Source: Sphingobacterium sp.
Lineage (GTDB): Bacteria > Bacteroidota > Bacteroidia > Sphingobacteriales > Sphingobacteriaceae
Direction: 5' to 3'
Assembly (NCBI GenBank): GCA_031277685.1
Contig: JAITLV010000121.1
Coordinates: forward strand, 1-64,000
DNA: 64,000 nucleotides
Shown in pieces: positions 17,439 to 27,939 of the stretch. Within the stretch, counting starts at the first letter, position 1; each line of letters opens with the position of its first letter. The notes beneath the pieces were generated by a model that was not told where the DNA came from, made no database searches, and saw only the letters and a program-made list of their open reading frames with translations. The translations under genes and the position numbers were made by a program.

Positions 17439-18701
17439 TTATAACTTTTCGATGATGCGATCAGCAAATTCGCTGGTTTTCACCAAGGTGGCATCATCCA
17501 TCAGATTGTAAAAATCTACAGTTACAGTTTTTGCTATAATGGTCTCACCCAACGCACCTACAATTGCTGCAGCAGCCTCAGTCCAGCCCAGGTACTCAAA
17601 CATCATAACACCACTCAGAATCACGGATGATGGATTCATTGTATTTGTATTCGCAAATCGTGGCGCGGTACCGTGGGTAGCTTCAAAAACAGCATGTCCT
17701 GTTTTAAAATTAATATTGGCTCCCGGCGCAATGCCTATGCCGCCAACCATCGCTGCCAACGCATCGGAGATATAATCTCCATTTAAGTTTAATGTTGCCA
17801 CCACTGAGAAATCTCTGGGATTAAGCAAAATCTGTTGCAGAAAATTATCAGCAATGATATCCTTAATTAAGATTTTACCGGAAGCCAAGGCTTCTTTTTG
17901 TTCTTGATTGGCAGCCGCCTCTCCCTTTTCAGCTTTGGTTTGCTCCCACTGTCCCCAGGTATAGGTTTTATCTCCAAATTCAGATTCTGCTACTTCGAAT
18001 CCCCAAATTTTGAATGCCCCCTCTGTATATTTCATTATATTACCTTTGTGCACAATCGTTACTGAAGGTAATGCATAATGGATAGCGTGTTCTATTGCAG
18101 CACGAACCAAACGTTTGGACCCCTCCTCAGAAACTAATTTGACACCAACTCCGGTTGTACTTGAAAAGTCATAATCAATAGCTAGTTCGTCATGTAAGAA
18201 ATCCTGTAACTTATTTGCTTCAGCGCTTCCAGCCTGAAACTCTATGCCGGCATAGATATCCTCCGTATTCTCACGAAAGATAACCATATCCACATATTCT
18301 GGATGTTTGACTGGAGAAGGTACACCTTTGAACCATTTTGTCGGACGTTGGCAAACATACAGATCGAGATCCTTACGCAAAGCAACATTTAATGAGCGGA
18401 TACCACCGCCTACAGGTGTTGTCAATGGCCCCTTTATACCGACTAGATATTCTCGTAGGATATCCAACGTCTCTTTGGGCAACCATTCACCAGTTTCGTT
18501 GAATGCTTTCTCACCTGCCAAAACCTCTTTCCAACTAACTTTTCGTTGCCCATGATAAGCCTTCTCTACAGCCTTGTCAAAAACACGAACCGCTGCATGC
18601 CAGAGATCAGGGCCGATACCATCGCCGATAATAAAAGGAATCGTTGGGGAATCTGGAACATGGAGCGTTCCTTCGTTGGACATTGTAATCTTATTTGACA
18701 T
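17439..18701 (-). CDS. icd: Isocitrate dehydrogenase, NADP-type family
   Basis: A 420-residue homologue of E. coli Icd. It oxidises isocitrate to 2-oxoglutarate and CO2 in the TCA cycle. Substrate-site motifs are intact: [44 protein letters not shown] and the metal-site region. The coenzyme pocket differs from E. coli: Lys344-Tyr345 correspond to Arg-Phe (GTAPRFAN), and Tyr391 and Arg395 to Val and Asn ([10 protein letters not shown]). NADP preference is therefore uncertain. I chose ATG at 18701 ([11 protein letters not shown]), which leaves 25 bp after the upstream antiporter stop; longer in-frame starts would overlap that gene. A terminator follows at 17381-17415. Confidence 0.95.
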   Translation of the reverse strand: MSNKITMSNEGTLHVPDSPTIPFIIGDGIGPDLWHAAVRVFDKAVEKAYHGQRKVSWKEVLAGEKAFNETGEWLPKETLDILREYLVGIKGPLTTPVGGGIRSLNVALRKDLDLYVCQRPTKWFKGVPSPVKHPEYVDMVIFRENTEDIYAGIEFQAGSAEANKLQDFLHDELAIDYDFSSTTGVGVKLVSEEGSKRLVRAAIEHAIHYALPSVTIVHKGNIMKYTEGAFKIWGFEVAESEFGDKTYTWGQWEQTKAEKGEAAANQEQKEALASGKILIKDIIADNFLQQILLNPRDFSVVATLNLNGDYISDALAAMVGGIGIAPGANINFKTGHAVFEATHGTAPRFANTNTMNPSSVILSGVMMFEYLGWTEAAAAIVGALGETIIAKTVTVDFYNLMDDATLVKTSEFADRIIEKL

Positions 18702-18726
18702 AATCTGCATTTTTAGTGGATAACAA

Positions 18727-20850
18727 CTACCCTTTATTAAACATATTTCCAATCTCTTTACTAATCTTACGGAATATCGGCGCAGCCTCCACATCTTCGT
18801 ATTCGTCGATATGGGCATTCTCTACCCTACTAGGAAACACCAAAACAAGATTTTCGTTTGCATAGATGCGATCTAATTTTTTAGCCACACCGTCCAAAGA
18901 ATCCCGATAGGAAACTTCACCGTTCCGTGCCGACACAAAAACAAACATTGCATCCTCTTCCTTAAACGCTTTGAGCCCTTGTAAATTATCCCAGTCCGCA
19001 TAATGTTTAAAAGTAACCGGAACAGAGTTCTTCACCTCAACAAGATGCGCCTCAATAGCGGATGTTGATCTGGCATCGACAATAAAAGAGATTGGGACTG
19101 AAAGCTCCTGGGCGAGTTTGATAACTTTCTCCAACCAGTATTCAAAACCAAATTCTGCTTCACACATTGGCGGAGCAAACACCATAATAGATTTGTTGGA
19201 AATAAAAGGTTTTTTGAAATGACAGAGCATGACATTTGCAGAGGTTCTATTCAGAATACTCTCGGTTTTTTCACCTACAAATTTATCCATAAAGTTGGCA
19301 GCACTTGGCCATCCCAGTACGATACAATTAGCCGAAACCTCCTTTGCTGATCGCGCAACACCACTCGCAATATTTAAATCTATCGTCGCACTGATATTCA
19401 CATTTGTCTCTGAACCCGAAGCATAGCGAACCATACTATCCAAATTCTTGCGTGCTTTGCCCATATTCAGTTGTGCCTGCTCATTGTCCTTTACCACGGA
19501 AACAATATTCACCGGGTAGGTACATTTCTTACTTTTGATATAGGTTGAGAAATCAAGAATGGGCTCCATATTGTCCATATTCGCAATAGATATCAATATA
19601 TTTTCATCTTTCTCTTTTACGACATCAGTATGCTCCTCATCTTGCTCACCATCCATGACAACCTTTTTGGAAGCATTTCCCGTGACTATCGTAGCAACAA
19701 TGCAAGTCACCAAGATAAGTAAAATTGTACCGTTAAGCACGTTTTCATCAATTATTCCATTTTTGTGACCGACCATAATAACGGCCAATGTCGCTGCTGC
19801 ATGGGCACTACTCAAACCGAAAATTAGGTTGCGCTGTCCTCGGCTATAACTAAATATTTTCTGTGTAAGCCAAGCTGCCACATATTTACCAACGATAGCA
19901 ACAATGGTCAGGGTACCTGCAATAATCAGCGCTTGAGGTCCTTTCAAAATCACACTCACATCGACAATCATACCCACTGATATCAGGAAAAAAGGAATGA
20001 AAATAGCATTACCAATAAACTCAATCCGATTCATTAATGCGGATGAATGTGGAATCAATTTATTCAACGCTAAGCCCGCCACAAATGCGCCAATGATCGG
20101 TTCAAGTCCTGCAATTTCCGCTAAAAAGGCAGCAAAAAACACAACCGAAAGGACAAAAATATAGTTCGATGTCTTTTCGCTACCCAATCGCTCAAAAAAC
20201 CATTTTGCAATTCGAGGAATAATACCAAACATAATAAAGAGGAAAATCGCAAAGGAGATGCCCAAGGTAACCCAAAACTCATTCCCAATATTACCCTGAG
20301 AAACTCCGGTAATCACAGCCAGAATAATCAGTACAGCCGTGTCAGTCAGGATTGTTCCTCCAATTGTAATTGCCACAGCTTCCATCTTGGAAATACCATA
20401 ACTATTTACAATAGGGTAAGATACTAATGTGTGAGTTGCAAACATACTCGATATCAACAGGCTCGCCAGCACATCATACCCCAATAGGAAATGACAAACG
20501 GGATAGCCTATACTTATGGGAACGATAAATGTAAAGAAACCAAATAACAGACTTTTATTCTTGGTCTTTTTAAACTCGTTCATATCCAATTCCAAGCCAG
20601 CAATAAACATGATATACAATAATCCTATTGTTGAAAAGAGGTTAATTGCAGAATTTTTCTCCAACCAATTCAATCCATGTGGACCAATAATCACCCCGGA
20701 TATAATCAATCCGATAATACCCGGCACCTTGATTGGCCTGAGAATAATAGGAGAAAGTAAAATAATAAAGAGTACCAGCGAGAAAATAAGTACAGGATTT
20801 TGTAATGGCGCTTCAAAAGCGTGGGAAATATGCTCAAAAGTTTTATTCAT
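18727..20850 (-). CDS. CPA2 family cation/proton antiporter with C-terminal cytosolic domain
   Basis: A 707-residue protein. Residues about 18-400 contain 12-13 hydrophobic helices of the Na+/H+ exchanger domain, with [14 protein letters not shown], the TNTxS-like [10 protein letters not shown] region and [16 protein letters not shown] typical of CPA2 carriers. Residues about 430-700 are soluble and resemble universal-stress-protein-like repeats ([25 protein letters not shown]). CPA2 members exchange Na+ or K+ for protons at the inner membrane. The ion cannot be decided. It precedes icd by 25 bp, so readthrough into icd is possible. Confidence 0.9.
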   Translation of the reverse strand: MNKTFEHISHAFEAPLQNPVLIFSLVLFIILLSPIILRPIKVPGIIGLIISGVIIGPHGLNWLEKNSAINLFSTIGLLYIMFIAGLELDMNEFKKTKNKSLLFGFFTFIVPISIGYPVCHFLLGYDVLASLLISSMFATHTLVSYPIVNSYGISKMEAVAITIGGTILTDTAVLIILAVITGVSQGNIGNEFWVTLGISFAIFLFIMFGIIPRIAKWFFERLGSEKTSNYIFVLSVVFFAAFLAEIAGLEPIIGAFVAGLALNKLIPHSSALMNRIEFIGNAIFIPFFLISVGMIVDVSVILKGPQALIIAGTLTIVAIVGKYVAAWLTQKIFSYSRGQRNLIFGLSSAHAAATLAVIMVGHKNGIIDENVLNGTILLILVTCIVATIVTGNASKKVVMDGEQDEEHTDVVKEKDENILISIANMDNMEPILDFSTYIKSKKCTYPVNIVSVVKDNEQAQLNMGKARKNLDSMVRYASGSETNVNISATIDLNIASGVARSAKEVSANCIVLGWPSAANFMDKFVGEKTESILNRTSANVMLCHFKKPFISNKSIMVFAPPMCEAEFGFEYWLEKVIKLAQELSVPISFIVDARSTSAIEAHLVEVKNSVPVTFKHYADWDNLQGLKAFKEEDAMFVFVSARNGEVSYRDSLDGVAKKLDRIYANENLVLVFPSRVENAHIDEYEDVEAAPIFRKISKEIGNMFNKG

Positions 20851-20966
20851 ATGTGCTCGTATGCTATCGGTAAAATGTATGTGCCTATTTTTAGTTACCT
20901 AACCAAAAAACAGCTAACAGCTCTAAAAATACAATTTTTCCAGCAAAACGCGGATTAAAAAAAGGC

Positions 20967-22184
20967 TTACTTAAAAGAAATTGCTTTTATCGGACTAATC
21001 TTGGTAATTAACATCGAAGGAATAAATAGGGAGATCATTCCAATAAATACCACAGCAAGATTGACTAAAATAACATCGGACCAATAGAGTTTTACAGCAA
21101 CGTAAGAAATATAATAGGTCTGTTCGTCCAATTTGAAAAAATGGGTATAATCTTGTAGAAAATAAAACCCCAAACCAATGAGATTTCCGATCAGCAACCC
21201 GAGTCCTATAAGATACAATGCACTATACATAAACACACGTCGGATACCTGCATTATGATATCCCAAAGCCTTTAAAATACCAATCATTGATGTACGTTCC
21301 AAGATTGTAATCAATAAAGCTGAGATCATATTGATAATCGCCACAACAGTCATCAATATAAAGATAATTTTTGTATTCATATCCAGCAGATCTAGCCATT
21401 GGAAGATATCTGGTACCTGGTCTTTGATATTAATTGCCTGCATGTCAATTGGCAGCATATCCTCTATTTTACTCGTCGTCTGTGCCAGTTGACTAAAATC
21501 CTTGATCCGAATCTCATAACCACCAACTTCATTGTCATCCAGGTTGCTCAATTTGCGGATAACATTCAACGATCCAATAACATACACTTTATCAAGTTCC
21601 TCCGACCCTGTATTAAATATCCCTTTAATGACAAACTTACGCTTACGAATAGGCTCCTGAACAAAATACATGATAAAGTCATCCCCCACCTTCAGTAGGA
21701 GCCGGTCGGCCAGATATTTCGAAATCAAAATCTGATTGTCAACATTCTCGGATTTAAAGTCTATCGTATTTCCATCGAGCAACATATTTTTGACAGGTTG
21801 CTGATCATACAACGAATCAATACCTTTTAAAACAACCCCTTCAACCTCATCATTGACATTGATTATACCAGCCTTAGTTGCAAATGGATTGATGGAATAA
21901 ACCTGCGGATCTGCCAATATAGACTTCTGGAGCTGAGGCGTCAGAGAAATAGGAGAATTTTCGTAATTTTTATTAAGATCGTAACGCAAAACCAATACGT
22001 CCGCAAAAAAACCACGTTGCTTACTAATAATTTCGCCCTTAAATCCCCGCAAAACCGCAATAGATATAATAATGGCAGCGATGGCTAATGCAATTGCGCC
22101 AATCGTAACCCGAACAATCAATTTAGAGAAAGTCCGCTTACCAGAAAATGCTATTCGATTTGCTAAAAAATAAGGAAAATTCAA
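20967..22184 (-). CDS. LolC/E-like ABC transporter permease (FtsX family)
   Basis: A 405-residue inner-membrane protein. It has an N-terminal helix (about 25-47), a large periplasmic MacB/PCD-like domain (about 50-260), and three C-terminal helices (about 273-298, 320-345, 367-392) of the FtsX domain. The N-terminus FLANRIAFSGKRTFSKLIVRVTIGAIALA and the GILKALGYHNAGIRRVF segment match LolC/LolE proteins, which extract lipoproteins for transfer to the outer membrane. The ATPase partner is not adjacent, which is common in Bacteroidota. A promoter (22211-22239) lies upstream. Confidence 0.9.
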   Translation of the reverse strand: MNFPYFLANRIAFSGKRTFSKLIVRVTIGAIALAIAAIIISIAVLRGFKGEIISKQRGFFADVLVLRYDLNKNYENSPISLTPQLQKSILADPQVYSINPFATKAGIINVNDEVEGVVLKGIDSLYDQQPVKNMLLDGNTIDFKSENVDNQILISKYLADRLLLKVGDDFIMYFVQEPIRKRKFVIKGIFNTGSEELDKVYVIGSLNVIRKLSNLDDNEVGGYEIRIKDFSQLAQTTSKIEDMLPIDMQAINIKDQVPDIFQWLDLLDMNTKIIFILMTVVAIINMISALLITILERTSMIGILKALGYHNAGIRRVFMYSALYLIGLGLLIGNLIGLGFYFLQDYTHFFKLDEQTYYISYVAVKLYWSDVILVNLAVVFIGMISLFIPSMLITKISPIKAISFK

Positions 22185-22210
22185 GCTTTCAATATATTTA
22201 TGTAACTTCG

Positions 22211-22239
22211 CAAAGTTATAAAAATTTGTTATTTACAAA
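22211..22239 (-). promoter_or_regulatory. Promoter of the LolC-like gene
   Basis: Minus strand: TTTG (22236-22239), a 17-nt spacer, TAACTTTG (22211-22218). Both boxes are exact; the spacer is at the short end of the usual range. The leader would be about 20 nt. Confidence 0.6.
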
Positions 22240-22332
22240 ACTGAAATAGCAAATTATTAGCGTTTTCAGGATGACTACTTCTCATCCAAGCTATTCATTG
22301 ATTTTAAAGATTTTATTAAAAAGACATTTCTT

Positions 22333-23250
22333 ATGCGTATTATTTTCATGGGCACTCCGGACTTTGCTGTTGCTTCACTTGAAGCACTCATACAATCTGG
22401 CGAACAAGTCGTTGCTGTAGTAACAGTACCGGACAAGCCGGCAGGTCGTGGGCAAAAAATACATGAATCAGCCGTTAAAATATACGCGACTCAACATCAT
22501 ATTCCTGTACTTCAACCGACAAAATTGCGGGATGAGGCTTTTCTCGCTGAACTTAAAAGTTACCAAGCGGACCTTCAGGTTGTCGTCGCATTTCGTATGT
22601 TACCAGAAGTAGTGTGGAATATGCCAAGGTATGGCACCATTAACGTCCACGCCTCTTTACTGCCACAATACAGAGGTGCAGCACCAATCAACCATGCGAT
22701 TATGAACGGTGAAAAAGAATCTGGCGTTACGACCTTTCTTTTACAGCACGAGATTGACACTGGAAATATACTGTTGGCTGAAAAAGTTGCTATCAGTGAA
22801 ACCGATACCGCAGGCGATCTGCATGACAATCTTATGGTTGCCGGTGCGGGGACACTCCTTCGGACAATACAGCAGCTAAAGGAAGGAAGCTTACAGCCCA
22901 AAAGTCAGGACGAAATCATTCCAGCAGAAACGCTAAAACATGCACCGAAAATTTTTAAGGAAGATTGTAAAATCAATTGGGATCAACCGACAGCTGCTGT
23001 TTATAATTTTATTCGTGGACTGAGCCCTTACCCAACGGCATTTACACTACTCAACGACAAAGTATTAAAAATATACCGGACAGAAAAAGAGCAAACAGCT
23101 ACTTTGGCTACCCATGGAACAGTTGAGACAGACCAAAAAAACTACTTAAAGTTTGCAACACAAGATGGTTATATCAGTGTATTAGAACTTCAACTGGAAG
23201 GCAAGAAGAAAATGAATGTGGTAGACTTTTTAAAAGGCTATAGATTCTAA
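22333..23250 (+). CDS. fmt: Methionyl-tRNA formyltransferase
   Basis: A 305-residue enzyme that formylates the initiator Met-tRNA using 10-formyl-THF. It starts MRIIFMGTPDFAV. The catalytic motif is NVHASLLPQYRGAAPI with Asn104, His106 and the SLLP loop, and Asp142 in HEIDTGNILL. The C-terminal OB-like tRNA-binding domain covers about residues 205-300. Length matches the family (310-315). It stands alone and converges with the small XRE gene, overlapping it by 4 bp at the stop codons. Confidence 0.98.
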   Translation: MRIIFMGTPDFAVASLEALIQSGEQVVAVVTVPDKPAGRGQKIHESAVKIYATQHHIPVLQPTKLRDEAFLAELKSYQADLQVVVAFRMLPEVVWNMPRYGTINVHASLLPQYRGAAPINHAIMNGEKESGVTTFLLQHEIDTGNILLAEKVAISETDTAGDLHDNLMVAGAGTLLRTIQQLKEGSLQPKSQDEIIPAETLKHAPKIFKEDCKINWDQPTAAVYNFIRGLSPYPTAFTLLNDKVLKIYRTEKEQTATLATHGTVETDQKNYLKFATQDGYISVLELQLEGKKKMNVVDFLKGYRF

Positions 23251-23468
23251 TTTTTCTCGTCCTCGCCATCATAATATTGCAACAAATCACCAGGTTGGCA
23301 GTCTAGTGCCTTACATATTGCTTCAAGTGTGTCTAGTCGCAATGCCTTAGCCTTTTGATTTTTTATGATTGAAAGATTGGAAAGCGTAATACCTACGCTA
23401 TCACTCAATTGGTTAAGTGACATTTTTTTCTCTTTCATTATTTTATCCAAATGAATTAAGATTGGCAT
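23247..23468 (-). CDS. Small XRE/Cro-type transcriptional regulator
   Basis: A 73-residue single-domain helix-turn-helix protein (HLDKIMKEKKMSLNQLSDSVGITLSNLSIIKNQKAKALRLD across residues 6-45, then LEAICKALDCQPGDLLQY). It resembles YozG-like regulators, which are often paired with a DUF2975 membrane protein; no such partner is adjacent here. It ends 4 bp inside the 3' end of fmt. Targets unknown. Confidence 0.9.
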   Translation of the reverse strand: MPILIHLDKIMKEKKMSLNQLSDSVGITLSNLSIIKNQKAKALRLDTLEAICKALDCQPGDLLQYYDGEDEKN

Positions 23469-23855
23469 ATTATAATTTTTATTCTTTTAAATTTATTTAA
23501 TGTCTCTAGTAAAACAAAACATATATCTTTTTGTTTTATCATAAAATTATCATTTTAAAATAAATTGAAAGAAGCCGATTTACGTAACATATCTGATATC
23601 ATTAGATAAATTATTTGAGAATAGAAAAAAATAAATTTTGTTAGCGCTTTAAATATCAATCAGTTGAATATTAAGCCTACAATTGAGAAAGAAAAACAAT
23701 ATTAAATGGAATAGTTTTTGATGGTGTAAAATGAGGGTCCGCAAAATCATAACTCGTTATAGATGAGAGGATAGATAATCCATTTTCCATTAATAATTCA
23801 AAAATTTTTCGTATTTTCGCAAACATTTCTTAGAGAGGAGAATTAATAAAAATTA
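23469..23855. other. AT-rich intergenic region before rpoD
   Basis: 387 bp upstream of both the XRE regulator (minus) and rpoD (plus). I see no open frame, RNA family or exact -33/-7 pair. A TATTTTCG box (23814-23821) could serve rpoD. AGAGGAG (23834-23840) lies before the rpoD ATG but at a long spacing. Confidence 0.4.
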
Positions 23856-24716
23856 ATGAGACAGCTCAAAATTACACAATCTATCACCAATCGTGAGTCC
23901 CAGTCTTTGGACAAATACTTACACGAAATTGGTAAAGTAGACTTAATTACAGCAGAAGAAGAAGTAGAATTAGCACAGCGCATCCGTGAAGGTGATCAAG
24001 TTGCCTTGGAAAAATTGACTAAAACCAACCTTCGTTTCGTCGTATCAGTAGCAAAACAATATCAAAATCAAGGTTTGACCTTAGGTGATTTAATCAATGA
24101 AGGTAACCTAGGCTTAATTAAAGCAGCTAAACGTTTTGACGAAACAAAGGGTTTTAAATTTATTTCTTATGCCGTTTGGTGGATTCGCCAATCTATTCTT
24201 CAGGCAATTGCTGAACAATCGCGTATCGTACGTCTGCCATTGAACCAAGTAGGTTCTTTAAGCAAAATCAGTAAGGCTTTCTCAAAACTAGAACAAGAAT
24301 ACGAGCGGGAACCATCTCCGGAAGAATTAGCAGATATCCTTGAAACCACTGTTGATAAGGTTTCAGATACCTTAAGTAATTCTGGACGTCATGTATCCAT
24401 GGATGCTCCTTTCGTTCAAGGTGAAGAAAACACACTCTTGGATGTATTGGAAAACCATGACCCAGACACTGACAGTTCCTTAATTGATGAATCTCTATCA
24501 GAAGAAATCAAGCGATCATTGGCAACTTTAACAGAAAGAGAACGTGAAATCATCGTTCTATTCTTTGGATTAGGCTCCAACCACCAACTGTCGCTTGAAG
24601 AAATTGGTGAGAAGTTTAATTTAACACGCGAACGCGTCCGTCAAATTAAAGACAAGGCTCTTCAACGTTTGAGACACACTTCAAGAAGCAAAATCTTAAA
24701 ATCTTATTTAGGTTAA
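23856..24716 (+). CDS. rpoD: Primary RNA polymerase sigma factor (RpoD/SigA)
   Basis: A 286-residue sigma-70 factor of the short Bacteroidota type without region 1.1. Region 1.2 covers about 18-50 ([26 protein letters not shown]). Region 2 includes [31 protein letters not shown] and [19 protein letters not shown]. Region 3 follows at about 135-190. Region 4 has [16 protein letters not shown] and the DNA-binding [21 protein letters not shown], which reads the -33 box. It is the housekeeping sigma factor that recognises the TAnnTTTG promoters in this window. A GAAA-loop terminator follows. Confidence 0.97.
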   Translation: MRQLKITQSITNRESQSLDKYLHEIGKVDLITAEEEVELAQRIREGDQVALEKLTKTNLRFVVSVAKQYQNQGLTLGDLINEGNLGLIKAAKRFDETKGFKFISYAVWWIRQSILQAIAEQSRIVRLPLNQVGSLSKISKAFSKLEQEYEREPSPEELADILETTVDKVSDTLSNSGRHVSMDAPFVQGEENTLLDVLENHDPDTDSSLIDESLSEEIKRSLATLTEREREIIVLFFGLGSNHQLSLEEIGEKFNLTRERVRQIKDKALQRLRHTSRSKILKSYLG

Positions 24717-24742
24717 GAAAGATATTTATTGAAATTTTTGGC

Positions 24743-24772
24743 AATCCCAATCAGAAATGATTGGGATTTTTT
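24743..24772 (+). terminator. Terminator of rpoD
   Basis: An 11-bp perfect stem with AATCCCAATCA arms, a GAAA tetraloop and a T-run, starting 27 nt after the rpoD stop. Confidence 0.93.
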
Positions 24773-24782
24773 GTGATATAAT

Positions 24783-24814
24783 AAGGGCTGTTTACCTTTT
24801 AGCAAACAACCCTT
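24783..24814 (-). terminator. Probable terminator of the M16 peptidase gene
   Basis: A 13-bp stem on the minus strand (24783-24795 with 24802-24814; wobble pairs included) around AAGGG/CCCTT, 31 bp beyond the peptidase stop. The T-tail is weak. Confidence 0.6.
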
Positions 24815-24845
24815 ACCTCTTTTGGCCAACATCCAATGCGCTTAT

Positions 24846-27701
24846 TTACTTCGCATCTGGCATCAGAATAAATTCAAAAAGTCGATCTTTTTTCAGATAT
24901 TTCCCAGCAACATCCTGTACGGATTTCGGGGTGACTTTATTCAGATTCTCCATTCGACGTGTATACCTATTAATATCCAAGTCATTTTGGTAAGAACTTG
25001 AAATATAATTCAACCAATACCCATTTTCACGTAAACTCAATTCATTCTGTCTTTTTTGTTCAGCAACAAATTTTTCGATATCCACTTTATCGGCTCCTTG
25101 ATCCTGAATCTTTTTCACCTCATCCAATGCTGAAGTGATCAGTGCATCAGCCTTATCTACTGCCGAACCGAAACCAATTGAAAATGCATACCGTGCTTTA
25201 GGGATCTTATTAAAATTAGCTCGGGCGCCAACACCATAAACACCACCCTCTTTCTCACGTAGTCGTTCCAGCAATTTGATCGTCAAGACGCTTTCTAAAG
25301 CTTCCATATTGACATTTTCATTTTCACTATAACTATAATCACCGTAGTAAGCCAACTGTGTACTTGCTTTCTCCTCTTTGCCTTTTTGTACAACGACACG
25401 CTCTCCTTTATTCGGTTCTAAAATATTTAAGTCCTTATAATTCTCACCTCGCTTGATAGCAGGTAGTGATGCAAGATAAGTCTCGATATAAGGTTTAATC
25501 TGATCTTCGTCAAATGATCCTACAATTGTAAACACAAAATCTGAGGCATCTGCAAATCGTTCTTTATAAATCGCCAACGCGCGATTAGGATCAATTTTGG
25601 TGAGTGTCTCGACAGTAGGGTTTTGTCTACGAACGTTATTACCATAGAGGACTTCTTTTACCTTATCTGAAAAAACATTATTGGGATCGTTCAATCTATT
25701 CTCCAACGATCCTTTCGCCCTAGTCATTGTACTCTGGAAAACATCGTTATCCAGACGAGGTTCCGTAAAATAACCATAAATCAACTCAAATGCATTTTTC
25801 AACCCTTCTTTATCCGTGCGACCAGAAATTCCTTCATAGCGTTCGGAAATATAAGGTGAAATAGCAACTTCTTTACCTGCAAGATACTTTGTTAATTCTA
25901 CATTGCTCATTTGCCCAACACCACTGGCATCCACGAGTGAAGATGCATTTGAGGCTGAGAAATAATCTCCATCGGGATATAACGATGTCCCACCTGGGCT
26001 ATAAGCCATAATCTGGATTTCGTCATTTTTAAAATCTGTTGGTTTTAAGATCACCTTTACTCCATTGCTTAAAACCAATTCCTTCGCCTGCACAGCTGCG
26101 ATATCTTTTGAAGATACAACTGCACCTTTAGCGGGTTCTTTGGAAAGTAATGGAAGATTTGAAACTTTATCTTCATAAGCGGTAACCGGACTATCTTCAA
26201 CAGCTTTCACCCATCCCAGAACAGCTTGTTCTGTAGGTAAGTTCACTTTCTCCTTTTCTGGTCCCATAATAAGGATATCACGATTTAAATCGGTATAATA
26301 TTTTTTCACCAAGCCATTTACTTCGTCTAGTCTCAACGTAGGTAGCAACTGTTTTGTGAGGTTATAGGAGGATTCATTACTCAATGCGGGCTCATTGTCA
26401 ATAAAATAGTTCAAATAACGATTGACATAGCTATCGGATTTCTTTTTATCTCGCTCAATATAAGCCATCTCGTTGCCTTTCTTCATATCAGCAAGAGAAC
26501 GATCGAGTTCTGTCTGTGTAAAACCATATTTCTGGATGCGTTCAAACTCAGTCAACATGGCTTTAAATCCAGCCTCTAATTCACCTGGTTTGGGCACGAC
26601 CAATAGGGAGAATGTATTTAGGTTGGCGACAAAATCACCAATGCTACCACCTGCCTGCATAAAGGGCGGATTTGGCTGCTGCATCAATTCAGAAAAACGA
26701 CCAGCAATCATCTGATTAAAGATACTTTTGAGCAATTCATTGCGGTAATCGCCAACAGTAACAACCTTTTCCTTTTCATTTTTGATCAGTATCTGGGCGA
26801 CAGTATAAGGTAACTCCGGATCCGAAATGGTCAAAAATTGGTTTTTATTCAACAAATCAACACGATATTCTTTACGTGGCAATACCTTTTTCGGCATCTT
26901 CATGTCCGAAAACAATGTTTTTACGTTCTCCTCGATTGCTTTGGGATCAATATCTCCCACAATAATGAGAGCCTGCAGATCGGGACGATACCAATCCTGA
27001 TGAAACTTACGTATTTCGGTATAAGGAAAAGTCTTTAAGATATCTTCCGTACCAATAGGTAAACGTTTGGAATAAAGTGATCCGTTGAGCACCATTGGAA
27101 AGTACTGATCTTGCAAGCGTTGTTGTACTCCCCTTCCGCCACGTTTTTCTTCTAAAATAACGCCACGTTCTTTATCAATTTCTTCACCATCCAACAATGC
27201 ATCCTGAGCCCAATCACGCATAACCTGTAATCCATTTTTCAATAACTCCGGATCATCCGATGGGATGGGTAATTGATAGACTGTTTGATCAAAACTCGTA
27301 TAGGCATTCAGGTCTGATCCAAACCGTACACCAGCTTTTTGAAGATAATTAACGAGTTCATTTTTGGGAAAATGTTTTAGGCCGTTAAAGTTCATATGTT
27401 CTAAAAAGTGAGCCAGCCCGAGCTGCTTCTCATTTTCTAGGATTGAGCCTGCTTTCATACCTAAATACATTGTAACCCGACCTTTAGGTTCTGTATTTTT
27501 ACGAATAAAGTAAGTAAACCCATTTTTCAGTTTACCGGTGACAACCTCATTGTCAAAAGGCAACTTTTGATTTAGGGCCAAACTGTCCTGTGAGAGAATA
27601 GCTCGGGCTTCCGCCGTTAAGGTTGTGGGCATCTTTGCTTCAACTCCATAAAATGTAGCTGGGAGTAAAAAAGCTAATGCTAGTGGTTTAATGAATTTCA
27701 T
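24846..27701 (-). CDS. M16 family zinc metallopeptidase, two-module (pitrilysin/PqqL-like)
   Basis: A 951-residue secreted or periplasmic protease. A signal peptide covers about residues 1-22. The first M16 module carries the inverted zinc motif His98-x2-Glu101-His102 (HFLEH) and the downstream Glu in GEEIDKERGVILEE. A second M16 module covers about residues 500-930 and lacks an HxxEH, as in paired M16 enzymes where one half is inactive. It resembles the PqqL/B-family zinc proteases of Gram-negatives. It stands alone between rpoD (convergent) and xerD (divergent). Confidence 0.93.
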   Translation of the reverse strand: MKFIKPLALAFLLPATFYGVEAKMPTTLTAEARAILSQDSLALNQKLPFDNEVVTGKLKNGFTYFIRKNTEPKGRVTMYLGMKAGSILENEKQLGLAHFLEHMNFNGLKHFPKNELVNYLQKAGVRFGSDLNAYTSFDQTVYQLPIPSDDPELLKNGLQVMRDWAQDALLDGEEIDKERGVILEEKRGGRGVQQRLQDQYFPMVLNGSLYSKRLPIGTEDILKTFPYTEIRKFHQDWYRPDLQALIIVGDIDPKAIEENVKTLFSDMKMPKKVLPRKEYRVDLLNKNQFLTISDPELPYTVAQILIKNEKEKVVTVGDYRNELLKSIFNQMIAGRFSELMQQPNPPFMQAGGSIGDFVANLNTFSLLVVPKPGELEAGFKAMLTEFERIQKYGFTQTELDRSLADMKKGNEMAYIERDKKKSDSYVNRYLNYFIDNEPALSNESSYNLTKQLLPTLRLDEVNGLVKKYYTDLNRDILIMGPEKEKVNLPTEQAVLGWVKAVEDSPVTAYEDKVSNLPLLSKEPAKGAVVSSKDIAAVQAKELVLSNGVKVILKPTDFKNDEIQIMAYSPGGTSLYPDGDYFSASNASSLVDASGVGQMSNVELTKYLAGKEVAISPYISERYEGISGRTDKEGLKNAFELIYGYFTEPRLDNDVFQSTMTRAKGSLENRLNDPNNVFSDKVKEVLYGNNVRRQNPTVETLTKIDPNRALAIYKERFADASDFVFTIVGSFDEDQIKPYIETYLASLPAIKRGENYKDLNILEPNKGERVVVQKGKEEKASTQLAYYGDYSYSENENVNMEALESVLTIKLLERLREKEGGVYGVGARANFNKIPKARYAFSIGFGSAVDKADALITSALDEVKKIQDQGADKVDIEKFVAEQKRQNELSLRENGYWLNYISSSYQNDLDINRYTRRMENLNKVTPKSVQDVAGKYLKKDRLFEFILMPDAK

Positions 27702-27925
27702 ACAAAAATTCTCTTTTTTTAGTTAGTCAGTTATTTTGTGCTAATTGTCTTATATTAGGGTAAACGGAGCTGAGGACCAATTGTCCCAATAAAATGGTTA
27801 AATAGGGATAAATAATATTGTTATTATCCTGTATGGGATGAAGCGTCTCATCAATATTGTTTATGATTTCTAAAAAATCCGCCTAAAAATACAGAATATC
27901 TTTCGAAAAGAACAACAGTTAATTG

Positions 27926-27933
27926 TAATTTTG
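27926..27933 (+). promoter_or_regulatory. Candidate -7 element of xerD
   Basis: TAATTTTG lies 6 nt before the xerD ATG (27940), with TTTC at 27901-27904 as a possible -33 box (21-nt spacer). If used, the mRNA would be nearly leaderless. Confidence 0.4.
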
Positions 27934-27939
27934 TTGCAA

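Noticed and set aside
20516..20902. 128-codon plus-strand frame
   Set aside because: It is antisense to the membrane domain of the CPA2 antiporter and reads as its complement.
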